This document shows positions 48,387 through 62,000 of a DNA stretch of 64,000 nt, piece by piece. How positions within the stretch are numbered: position 1 is the first letter of the stretch; each line of letters begins with the position of its first letter. The stretch lies in the NCBI GenBank assembly GCA_030159075.1, contig BROG01000821.1, positions 110,001-174,000 of the forward strand, in the 5' to 3' direction. The notes under the pieces were generated by a model that worked only from the letters and a program-made list of their open reading frames with translations, made no database searches and had not been told where the DNA came from. Origin of the DNA: Atrina japonica (Eukaryota > Mollusca > Bivalvia > Pterioida > Pinnidae). Made by a program: the position numbers and the translations under genes.

Positions 48387-51300
48387 GTATTATAATGCAT
48401 TAGTGTCGGACAGATTTATTTAAGATTTAGGATATACTGATACGATAAGATAGCTGTTTGAGATGTCTTGTATTATAAAAAAAACAAACATGAATAATAT
48501 TGTTAAACAATCACAATTCTTATATATCAGCTATCAGTTCTTGTTCACAGATTTTTTTTAAATTTTGATTTAAGTAATATTTGCATTATTTTTTTTTCCA
48601 ATTTGAAAAAAGGTAAGAAAAAAGTCAAATTATTCTGTCTTTTCATTAGTCAGAGTTATCTCCCATGTCAGCAGGTATGGATTGTGACATCAAGTCTTTA
48701 TGTGAGAAAACAAACGTCGGTTTCACGCAAACATATGACATCACAATTGATAACTTTTTTCATTTTACGCACAAACAAATGACATCACAATCAATACCTG
48801 CTACAAGGAGGTTGTAACTCTGGATAACGAAAATACCTAATTAGGCTACCATCACAATATTTCGGGGCTCTTAATGCTTTGAGGGGGGGAAAAAGGTCAT
48901 GTACAACATGTAACGGAACATTTGTACCTTCAACATTTCCTGGAAACTTTACCTTACAAACTGTAGTAGTTTGGCACACAAACCTGTGGTTATTTTCTCA
49001 TTGAGCCATATCAAAACTATAGGTCAACGTAACTTTCCGGTAAGGGAAGTAACCCAAGTTTGGGGCAAACCATAATATTCATGAGATATGTTTAAGCATC
49101 AAGCATGAGCAAAAATAACCACCATCATTCAATGATTCATTGAGTACAATGAGACATGTGCCATCTTTGGGGCCAATGCATTGCACTTAAAATCAATTTT
49201 AGTGACGATTTTCAAGAATAAAGGATTGTTAAGTTTGATTTCCATTATATCAAAATCTTTTCATCAATTTTGGGATATTGTGTTACTTCCCATTTAGACT
49301 GCAACATATATGTATTTTTTTTTCAACTGAAGTATTAGGTGGGTTACAGGTCAGCAAGCGACAGCCATAGATCACTAGGTCAGTGGACTTGTGACATAAT
49401 ATCAGCACGAAAACAACTGCCTTGAACTTGGGAGTACCTTGAATTTAGGTGAGGTGCCTATACCATCGTCTCAGACAGAGTCAGTAATCCAAATCATGAT
49501 CCAATCATCTGAGATAGATAAAATATTGAGCAAGGATAGTTTGTTTCTATAACAACAACAAAAACAAAAACAGTAAAACAAGGACAGAAAACATGGAAAT
49601 CATTTTGCCATTAAAATTCCACATTCAGTTTAGTCACACAGGCCAAATCTTAATAAGAAAGATTGTATAAATAGACTCATACAAGAACTAATGATAATAA
49701 GAACTTTCTGTCGAAAAAAAGAGAATAAAACTTGTACATCAGAAGTGCAATTAAAATTGCACCCTTAGTACACCTACACAGACCAAAAGCCTCAAAAGAA
49801 ATAGATTGTATGATAAGACTAATTGGAAAAGCGAGACTGTGTATCTAAAGCATGATAAGTGTATCGACTACAGTAAAACCTGCTATAGTGGTCACCTCTA
49901 TATAAGGATCACCTGTCTATAAAGGCCAGTTTTGAAAAATACCATGACTGCATACTTCAACTAAATTAAACCTGTGTATAAGGGTCACCTGCACATAAAG
50001 GCCAATATTTTCTGGTCCCTTGGATGGCCCCAATATACAGGTTTTACTGTATACCATATGTTAATTAAAAAAAAACCACAATAAATCTAACTCGGAAAAG
50101 AAAACAAAATTTTATGCATTAAGTTATGTAGCATAATAATACATTTGAGTGAACCGTTGATGTTGTAAGTCATAAATCTGAAACACTGCTTCAGTAGACT
50201 GGAAATTGGGCCTTGTTTGCTTGCCTGTATGAGGAACTCGTCATTATATCACTGATATTGAATTGATTGAATGATTCTGCTTGTTTAGATTCTGAACTGA
50301 TCATGATGTGATAAAAAAGAAGTATCTTTATTTACACTTTTTAATTCTTCATAAGGCGATCATTAAAATATATATATTTGTTTGTTTGATGTGTCAAAAC
50401 CAGTAATTTTAGAAATGAGTAGGTCAGTAGGTAAAACTTTTTCTTGATTTCCTTTTTAATGTTGATAAGTAAAATTAGAAAATTTGGGTTAGTCTTTTTA
50501 TTTTTTTTCAGTCTGGTCACAAACGATTTTATTATGACCTTACATCATGTATATTGACTTTTAACACTGTGTTCTATGCCCACTGGCATAATGCAATATA
50601 TTTTATAGATTTTGATGTCTTGGAAAATGAATCTCATATAATTGATTGTCGTTTATGCTTCTGCCTTTATTATGTGCTTGTGAAGTATATATATATATAA
50701 ATTATTGTAGAAAGTGGTGTGAAAACGGACAACATTATAAGTAATCTAGTTGATTCTATCAATGATAATCATATATAGTACATTTCATTATGTTACTTTT
50801 TAACATCACTTTTTGCCAAAAAAAAAGGAAAAAATTAACTTATCTTCTTGACAATGTTTGTATCAGTTATCTGATGTCCAATGCAAGAATGGCTTTCACA
50901 ATTTCATCAATAATAATCTACTGACGAATACTTACATGATAATCAAATACTAGTAATGAGTTGTTTTTTTTTGCTCAATAAATACTTTCATTACTTTTCG
51001 TACTTGGTGAAGGATCTCTCTAATTCACTGGTTGTGTCCCTGTACACCCCATCAATCATATTTCCATTCCATACTCCAGTTTAGAGGACAACATAATTAG
51101 CCAGATAATCACGTCTTATATACACCATTGATTTTATATTGATTCTATAACCATGTCTTACTACATGTAGTTCATTAATTCCTACTGCAAAAAAAAGTCA
51201 TGGTTGATAAGCAGTACTATGTGATATTCCCAATCTAAAAATGTTACATTTTTCTAATTTATCGCGCATATGCAGAGGGCCCCCGTGACCAATTGGTTAA

Positions 51301-52723
51301 AGCATCAGGCTTTAAACCATGAAGTCTCACACCTCTTGTTCTTGTCAGTACAGGTTCATGCCTACAGGAACTTAAGCTTCTTTTATGGGAAAGATTGCCA
51401 GTTTACTTGGAGGTCTCTTTTCAGATAAAATTTTTCTCCCCCCCCCACCACCATTACAAAACTGGCCGCCACCAAAGGCTAAAAAAATTGTTGAGTGTTG
51501 TGTAAAACATCTTACAAACAAAAAATAAATCCAAATGCAATAATGAAATAATGTGGTGCAAAAAAATGATAGGGGAAAAATGTAAAATAAAAATTGTTGC
51601 CATCATTCAGATGCTTGTCATTTGAATCATTGTCCCTATATACAAACATTTGGATGATTTAGATTTGTAGGTAAATAATGTAATCCCCCCCCCCCCAAAA
51701 AAAAACCACACAAAACAGTAACTTGAAGATTCTTTATAGTTAAAGCATATACAATTCAGTAGCGATGATGATGATGATGATGATAATGATGATGATGGAG
51801 AATTTGGTCTTTTTTATGTTTTATAGACTTAATTTGCATTTCATTGTATTTATTTGTTAATGTTTAATGTTTTCATACTTCTAATGATATAATCTATATT
51901 TTCTGTCAAAAATGTTGGATATTAAATGAAGTTTTTATCATGATTTTCATCTATGAGTCAATCTAACAAGTCTATATAAAGTCTATTAATATTGCTGAGG
52001 CAACCTATGCAGTATACATGATATATAAGGTTTAAGTCTAAATATATCATGTCCGGTACATTTGTTCTAATACCTCCGCTGATGTCAGTGGAATAATTAT
52101 CTGTGTGTGGAGAGAAATGATAGGAGAATTATATCTACAGTAGAATTCTATTTTGATTAAAATGTAGATGTTTATACTTGCATAAAGGTTGAGATTTCTC
52201 TTATCTTTCTGATTTATCGCCATTTATAAACTGCTACAATGACACTGCAGTGTCATTAAAGTCATCCTTTTTATATGGCACTTTCACCAGTATACTAAAC
52301 TTGATAGTTCTAGCATTTAAATGCCAAGGTGATCAAGATGATGGCAGACTTTTAGAGATGTCGCAGCTTTGTACTTTGATAATAGAATATTGCTTTGTTT
52401 GTGTTTCCAAAAAACATAGAATGATGATGACATAAAGGTTAATGATTATTTTATGAGTTTCTGTGTTGTTTGAGCTATATCAGTCACATTTTAAGTGTTA
52501 GTATAATGATGAAATAAAATGAGATTACATTATAAATGCTTTGTTTGTTTGGCCACAGGTTAAATTCTTTTCAAAAAAACACATCAATAAAAAACAGTTG
52601 TACCGTCTTTGTGCAACAAGGAATTTAATATTTTTTTCAATTTGTTTGAAATAAAATATTCATTTGTTATTCATGTCTTTTTCCATACTTGGGGTTACGA
52701 CTTTGATCTTATGTCTATTTGAT

Positions 52724-52782
<59 letters not shown>

Positions 52783-52907
52783 GATGATTATTATTATTAT
52801 TATTATCATTACTCTTTTTTATCATTATTATTATTATTTTTTTTTTTATTATTATTATTATTTTTATTATTATTATTATTATAATTATTATTATTATTAT
52901 TATTATA

Positions 52908-52944
<37 letters not shown>

Positions 52945-52977
52945 TGCTATAATTATTATTTATCTATAATCATTAAT

Positions 52978-53036
<59 letters not shown>

Positions 53037-56000
53037 TATATTATATACTCTGTAAAAGTCTATGCTGTTTGCCGTGTATTCCTTTCAAGTCAATATAGTC
53101 TGTATTCATTGTGAATTTGCTAGCGTTCAGTCCAAGTTTATATGTTCTTTTTTTCATTCTTTCTTTATATCATTATTGGTCAGAATAAATTTTTTCACTT
53201 TTTATGTATATATGAGGATTTAAGTCCACTTAGTCTTGCATTCATGAAATAAGTTTGTATAGTTGTTGCAATGTGCTTTTATATCGAGAAGTCAATAGAA
53301 GGGTCATTCTATGAAGAAATCTTTGATCACCTTAAGAGAGAAAAATGTACTTTTCCACTTGTCCTGGATGAGTGAAAATGCAAAGGGGCGAGTAATTAGG
53401 GGTGGATACTCTCCTTGGTGATGTTTAATTTTTTCCTCTTGGTTTTACTTTGTAGCCTGTAAAACTTTGCATTTACACAGTGCTTTCAAAATCCTTTTTT
53501 TGCCATTTTAACTTACAGTACGGGCCACGCGGATTCCGCAAAAGTCACGTCATCGCGGTGGTCATATAAATCTTGCTCAATAAATTCGCCGCGAATACGC
53601 GATCAGGCTATTGAGCTCAACGCGGGTTTACCCATATCAGAGAACTCAAAGAAAATTTAGACTTAATGAGTCTTAAAACTTTTTTAAATAATTGGGACTA
53701 GCTATAGGCGTCTAGGGACAAGTGATTTTTCAAATTTTTTCTCACTCTGAATTAATAATAACTTGTATGCATATAGTGAGTCCAATATGCCATTGTTAGG
53801 TCAAATAGAAACTTGATGTATAGTCTGTAGTATAGGCTGTGACAGGAAATTAAGAGGTGGGATCAGGTGCCACAAGGGAGTAAGCATCCCCTGATAATGT
53901 TTGTTTGATTACTGATCCCACCTCTGGATTTCCAGAGTTCCATGTTTGTGCAGTATTCACCAGATTTGTATAGGTATCCTGGACATCCTGAAGATTTATA
54001 CTTTATTTTTTTGAAATTGTATATTACAATTTGCTGTTATATAGATCAGAATAGTAAAACTAAAGCTGAGTTTTTTTGCTACAGCAAAAACGGGTCATCC
54101 GACCATAGCTGAGGCTACAGCTTTGATACAGCCTGAGGTGAGGAATTGAGCAAAGCTCAGAAACACTGAACTTGATACCGATATCCGATCTTTAAAGACC
54201 AGTCTTGATATTTTGAGTTGAAATGTTCAAGTTGAGCTGTGACCTTGACCTTTGACCCGATAACCTTGAAACTTCCCACAAATATTCTTCAGCACATTGC
54301 CTACAAAAATTCTACATTAACACATGTATAAATTATTTAAAGCTCTATAGTTTTTGAGCTGTTTTGAGTTAAAATTTTCAAATTGAGCTGTGACCTTGAA
54401 ACTTCACACGAATGCTCTTTGCCTTATTGTCTATAAATAATCGTCATCATCCAAATTTTCTGGTATGGAAAGTTTTGACATATTTCGAGTTGAAATTTTC
54501 AAATTGAACTGTGATCTTGACCTTTGATCCGATATGACCTTGAAACTTCGCACAAATATTCTTTTGGGCATTCTCTACAAATTTTCAACATTAACATATA
54601 TATGAAAAGTCTACAGTTTTTTAGTTATTTAAAGGTGAAATTTTGAAATGGAGCTTAGACCTTGACTTTTGATCGGACATTTAAACCTTACGCAAATATT
54701 CTTCAGTGTAATGCCTACAAATCTTCAACAGTAACACATATATAGAAGTTGTGGTTTTTGAGCTATATAGAGTTGAAAAATTCTAATTGAGCTATGACCT
54801 TGACCTTTGATCACGTGAACTTCAAATTTCGCACATATATTCTTCAGCACATTTCCTGCCAATCTTCAACAATAACCTATACATAGAAGTTCTATAGTTT
54901 TTGAGCTATTTAAATTTGAAATTTTCAAACTGAGCTTATGACCTAGAAACTTCACAAACAATTTCTACAGCAAATACTCTAAATCTTCTACACTAACCTA
55001 TATAAAATTATAAAAGTTCCATAGTTCTTTAGCTATTTTGAGTTGAAATATTGAATTAACATTCAAACTAAGCTGTGACCTTGACCTTTGATTCGATGAC
55101 CTTGAAACTTGACCTTGAATTGCCTACAAATCTTCTACACTAACCTATATATATAAATGACTTTGACCATTAACTTGATGACCTTGAAACTTCACATGGT
55201 TATTCTTTAGTACATTTTCTACAAGTCTCGCATGTATATGTCTATACTAAAATCTGATAGATTTAGATATATTGAGATTTTAAAATTTCAAATGTCTCTG
55301 TGACCTTGACTTTAAATCACGTGACCTTGAAACGTTTACAGCTTGTGCGGGTTCTCAAACTGAACAACTTTCTCATTACTAATATTGCTTAGTTTCTGAG
55401 ATATTTCAACTTCTGTCTAATTTTGAGCAGACAAAATGAGAACCTTTTTTTCAGCCCCTAGCAAGATTTTTTCAGGGGACACTCAGATAAAATTCAGAAA
55501 ATCCAAACAGATTTGCTTTATCTTCAGTAGTTACAGAGAAAAATGTGCAACAAAATCAGTCATGAAAAAAGTGAAAAAGGGAGATAACTCAAAAACGAAA
55601 GGGAATTTTTTTAAATTTTCGAAAACCTATCTGTAGCTTCCTATTTTGCACCGATGCTGAAAATTTGAGCAAAATTGGCCCAACAAAATTGACTAGGAAA
55701 AAAAAGAAGAAGGAGAAGAAAAATATTTAGAATAATAGTAGGGTCATCCGACCTGAAGTCAGATGACCCAAATAAAGATCATTCATTTTTATTTTTCAAG
55801 TATGGATTGATATTATACATGTATTAAAAAAAAATGATACATAGAGATTATTATAACAGTAACTTGATCCTAAGCGCCAGATAATGTCGAGTTGACAAGG
55901 GCAGATCATCAGATCAAATAAGACACGAAGTGTAGAGTTTGATCTGATGATCTGCCCCTGTCAATAAAACGTGATCCAGCTCTTAGGATCAAGTTACTAT

Positions 56001-59000
56001 TTATTATATACCCATCCACAATAAACTAAACAATTTAAAAAGATGCAGATTTGTCAACTGTATTGATATTTACAACATGGTAAAATACAGATTTGTTTAC
56101 ATTGAGCTTAGTAACTTTCGCCACTGTTGCTATGGGAGAAGTAGGTTGCGCAAGAAAATATCAACTGTACAAATATGGAGTTTGTTCATTGATCATGGTA
56201 ACTTTTGGTGTTTTTTACCATGGGGAAAGTAGTCCTGCTTTGTTTACTATGTCATCAGTTTCAAAGAAGGGTGATATGGATTCAGAAAACTACAGTGTGG
56301 TGGTCCGGAAAGTCAGATCACACTCTATGAAATCAACAGTATCAAAATTCGAAATATTGATAGGTATATATTAAAGGTGTTGTATTAAGGTAGACATACA
56401 CATACAAATAATTTGTTTGTTATTAAACGTTTAAGTTAGAGATTATTTATATTGCTTCAGAAATGTTTATGTCAGTCATTTCATAAAAAAAAATACCTCA
56501 CCATACATAGGTCATTGGGCTTTGCATAAACATTTTACAGGATGTTAATGAAGCCTTTATAATGTAAGGTAGTTTAGAATTATGGTACAACAGGATGTTT
56601 TGAACTCAGTTATTTAAAACATGTGTTTTATCACTGACATTAACAATAACATATTTATCAACTTCATTTCCTGAAAGTTTTGCTTTCATGCATTGCTTTA
56701 TTACAATCAAATAGTTCATCATTTAAACACTAAATATTTTTATATAAACTGAGAGTTGTTGAAAGTCCATTAAAACAATTATTGTCCGTAACGTTATCAC
56801 TGCTCAGCTTGTAGAGTTTTATTACTTTATTATGTCTGTGTACTATTTTGATAGGAAAATTGACCTTTTTATTAATGTTGACTTGATTATGTAATTAATT
56901 CCCTTAGATATAGATGCAAATTAAGATGAAACCGATGAAGCAGGAAAGAAAACAGGAAATTTACCGAGTGACATTAACAGAACATATTCATTTTATGACA
57001 AATCATTGAACGATTACGTTATCATAGTTATCATGTTATTCCTCCGTTATATCGATCTTCTAGCTTTGCGTTTTTCATTATGGTTGTAGAATTGTCTTTA
57101 ACGATTATGAAGGAGATTCATTATTTCATTTAAATTTAACTCTGATCTCACTGCAGGTGTGACTGGTTGACAGGGGATGCTTACTCCTCAATGACACCTT
57201 ATCCCACCTCTGGTTTTCCAAAGGTCCATGTGTCTGCAATATTCACCTGATTTGTGTATTAGGTCCATGTGTCTGCTATATTCACCTGATTTGTGTATTA
57301 GGTCCATGTGTCTGCTATATTCACCTGATTTGTGTATTAGGTCCATGTGTCTGCTATATTCACCTGATTTGTATATTTTCTCATGGACCTTTCGATTATT
57401 ACTTTGATAGCTGAATTATATAGCTGTAAAGGAGGGTCTGGATTTTTTTAACATTCATCAAGAATTTTTCTTGAAATCCTAAATCTAAGGTGGTCTTTAG
57501 CTGTTGATCAATACTGTTTGTAATCATATCTTCAATATTGAGATTTTCTGCATCCAGGAGTTTAAATATTGTGAATGTATAATATGCAGTTATAATTCCT
57601 GACCTTTTACCTTGTCTGTGAAATATGATTACAGGACATCTATTTGTGTCTGACTTAGTTTTTTTGAAACTCAGGTGTGGCACATTAAATTGTAATACAG
57701 TGAAACCTATCTTGAGACATGACCCCGTCTGCTTCTGAAATGTGGTATCTCAAAACAGGTTGTCTCTTAAAAGAGTTTATATGTAAACATGAAGAAGTAC
57801 AAATGGATTATCGAAACTCCAAGTCCATTAGAATACGACAAATTAGATATACAAACGGTCTCAACAACAATTCTCAAAGCTCTTTCCTGCTTCAATTCTT
57901 AAAGAACAATTGCGAATCCCAGGTGTCTGGAAGGAGTCAACGTCCTCTGCTCACATGGTTCACCCTTTGCAAATGTTACACAGAAACATGAAAAGGTCAA
58001 ATTCGGTGAAAATGTCATCACTTACTTCTATATAAAGGATTTTTTAATGGAGTTGTTTTTATAAGACTCACAAGATAGGTTCTCTCACGACAATGTCTCT
58101 AAACTCATCAACCCCTGAAAAACAATGGACTCCTCTGTAAATCAATGACTTAGGTCAGCTCAAATGTGTCATGTGGGTTAATGTGTTAGCATTGGTTTGA
58201 CTTTATTCTAACTGAATGCCAGATAATTTAACACAATCGCTTGCAGATAAAGTTAACACAATTACCTGCAAACACTACCGAATTGTAAGATGCAATAACC
58301 CAAATTGCATCATGTATCTGATATTAAAGATAAATTTACCACATAATTCTGTCTCTATGTGTAATTTTGGTGTGGGAAGCAGTATCATCTATTGAACTTT
58401 CTATGTAATTGTTTGTCTTTGTTTTCAGTACTTTTATGCTGGTGTATATATCTGTCATATTATTCATCAACCTAAGTAGTACAGAACAATATTAATTTTT
58501 TTTTTTTGGAAAACACAAGTAATGCCCCTTTTATATTGAATATGTAAAACTTAATCTTTCTTCATGATTTGGAGAACTGTCATCAGAACAAATTGATAAA
58601 AAATACAAAATGTGTTGGGAAAAGCTGGAACTTTGATAGAATGGCTTCAGATATAGTGATGTGCCTAGGTAACAAGAAACATTGATAAGTTTTCTTTGAT
58701 CCTAACTCATTGTGAGAATGTTAATCTTGCAGTCTTGAATGCAAACCATGGACCATTATCCCAAGAATTTTCTAAGAAGGGTTGTCCAACAAGCATGAGA
58801 GCACAGCTTTGGTGTCAGATACTGGGGATAGAAATAGATGAAGTTGTAAGTATCACAGAAACTATATTTCAGATATGTAAGTTACAATATTAATTCTGTT
58901 CAAAGACAGTACAATGTATTTGTTAAAAATCAAAATTTCAAACTTTATTCATGTACATACACATTATGTATAAAAAGTGCAAGCTACTGGTTGTCCCAGC

Positions 59001-62000
59001 AAATGAGGAAAGTGTTTTTTTTTAAGTTAACATCAATGAAACCATGAAATTATCAATAAAATTGCTGTTTTATTAAAAGAAGGTCATAGTCGTAATTGTA
59101 GTCGTAAGACCCTCCAATACTGGAGATATTAGTTAAACCGTTTATGATTTTCTGACCTGGATTACCAGTGATGGCAGCAACCATTGTTGTTGTTGATTTT
59201 CATTGGAACTGTCTATAATTTTTATCGGGGTGTATACATCTCATCACTCATAAGTGACCATAGTCACTGGATTGAAAACTACTCGCAAAACACCCCTGCA
59301 TGTGAGTTAACTCTTCCGTTGACTTTTACACAAGAACGTTGTTTGTAAACATCCTGTTTCATTTCCAAGAAAAATAGCAAATAAATTTAACAATTCTTAA
59401 TTATTTAAGATTCACTGTATGTTGAAATGTAGTCATTGGTAGTAAGAGTTTATGACTCTGGTTATATTTAATAAATGTATTGATAATGTTCCCACACGAC
59501 AACATTTTTATGAAATATTTACAAAAATCACTTTCCAAAGTTGCTGGGACACAGTAGGCTTAGTTATTATTCTTTTCATTATAATTTCTATCAGGACATC
59601 AATAAAATGTCCTGATTAGTAGTTAGAGCAGTTTTGTTGTTCAAATTTTGTTGTTGATTTTCTTCATAATTTTGATATATTAAGTGACAAACTTTCAGAA
59701 TGTTGACATTAAAAAAAGTTGTAAAAACTGTCTTTAGAAATAATTAGATTGGGGGTTTTTAGGTGGATCAGTCAGGTCAGATGAAAATTAAAAAAATACA
59801 TTTGGCCATATTTCAAACATAAAATGCATTTAATGTACACTGTTTTATGAACTTTGCACCTTTACAATGGTTGATTTCTCTGATCAATGCTATAAATTAA
59901 TTAAAATTGATAAATTTGTGATGATTTCTTTCATTTAAAAGACATATGGACCAATTCTTCATGACCAGAATGCTGATCCATAACTCCAGCTGATGTGTTA
60001 GTCTGTTGTTGATGGCGGCTAACACAATGGATTCAATTAATGCACTCAGTTCAACTTGTTTGTTTGAGTTATTAAAAACTAAAATAAAAATATCATTCAT
60101 AAAAATTAGCAAATATTCTATTTATTACATTTTTTTTGAAAAAAAAAATTCTCGTAAAACAAGTCTGAAAATTTGAAAAGCATTTTGATTGACAGAATAA
60201 AAATAACAGTTTACATTGATTTTGCATGGAGTGTTATTTTTAATACTGAAAAAATGACATTGATTTAATTGATAAGTCCTTGTATTTCATTACCAAAAAT
60301 GTTATAAGAACTGCTGTTTTGATATTTAACTTATCATTCTAGAAATTTAGTTGTAAGCAGTGATTCTATATAATTTGCGGATCATTACATGAAATAAATA
60401 CAAAATTTATAAATAATTCACCAGTCTTCACTACAAATAGAAAAGATGAGGTTACTCTGACCAGACTTCGTATTGGTCATAGTAACCTTACACATAAATA
60501 TTTATTATTTAAAGAAGAACCACCGGACTAACAATTAAACACATTTTAAAAGAATGTACAGATTTTAAACCTACTCGTGAGAAATATTACTCCGAGACAG
60601 ATCTTAATAGTGTTTTTAATAACGTCGCTGGCGACATCATTTTAGAATATCTTAAAGATATTGGTTTGTATTCTAAAATTTCAAATATCTAATTAATATT
60701 TTATCAATAATTTACAAACTTGTTTGTCTTTTACGAAATGTTTAGTGTCAAAAAATTTTAAAGAGAATAGACTTACTATGTTTTTACTTAAAAGAAATAA
60801 CTTTACACGAATCGCCATGATATAACTGAAATATCATTGAAAGTGGCGTTAAACAAAAACAAACAAACAAAATGACCTGCAAACAAGACCATGCTCACTG
60901 TTGTGTCATTCTACACTGTGCTCAGTCTTCATTCAAGTCTTTTGTAGTGATCCAGAAAAAAATTGTTATTGGACCAATGCTTAATTGTATTATTTGAATT
61001 ACTTGACATTTAAAGGATTTAAAAACTAGTTTTCAAAACTAGTTATTGTTAAGGAATCTCATTTCATTCCCCTGATACAAATAACAGGATTAAGATGATG
61101 ATAATTTTGCCAGCCCTAGAGAGCATACAATTTCAACTCAACTTTTTATCTGTGTAAAAATAACGCCTTCATTATGATAATGTTCATTTTATACTTCAGC
61201 TTGAAATATGATCAAAATGTTTGCAGATTTCAATACAACATACAATTAAACAGACCTCTTTGAACAAATCATATATCATTTAATGCAAACAGTTAAAAAA
61301 GCAATGATAACATTCTTTCAGATAACTCAGGTCATTTCTATTTAGTGTGCAAAAAATAACTTCTTCTGATCATGGATTTCTGTCCCAGTTTTTAAGCAAT
61401 GCTGTAAAAAAAGATGTTATGTGCTTGTTAGGCTATTGCTACAAAGTTGAGGAATATTATGTAATATTGATGAGCCATAAATGATGCAATCAGACACAGT
61501 GTTAGGTTGCTTTGTTTTTTATGATGCAAGTTGACACCAAGCTCCAGAGATCCTATTATTTTGAAATGTTGGCGTAAAGCTGAAGAAATTAATGTCTTCG
61601 GGGCTTTAGGGGGAAGTTGACGTTTGATTTGTTTCTGTGAAATTCTTTAATTGAAATAGGTGTGGGGAAAACAGGAATGTTATGAGGCTGTGTGTATATT
61701 GCGGTGTTTACATTGTTTGTTTTCTTTTGTAATTTGGATTTACTGTTGTCCTTAATTTGATACAGTTCACAGGAATTTAGATATTTTGAGAGTTACGCAT
61801 ACTCTCAAACTTGAACATCTTGTAGGTTTGTGATAAACTGCCAGTACAATACGTAAGTTTGTGTGTGGTGCATAGCACAATGCCAGTGATGCATCAGTTC
61901 TCTCATATTTTTGCGTGCAATAATTCAATTCACACACAAATTATTAGATTCATTTGTTTTCATTTTAATTAGTTCCAAGTCGCCATTACTGTATCATTAT

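Noticed and set aside
56093..56374. 93-codon plus-strand frame in TBC1D19 intron 8
   Set aside because: Not recognisable, no start context, and it would interrupt TBC1D19 if spliced in; could be a repeat-derived or chance frame.
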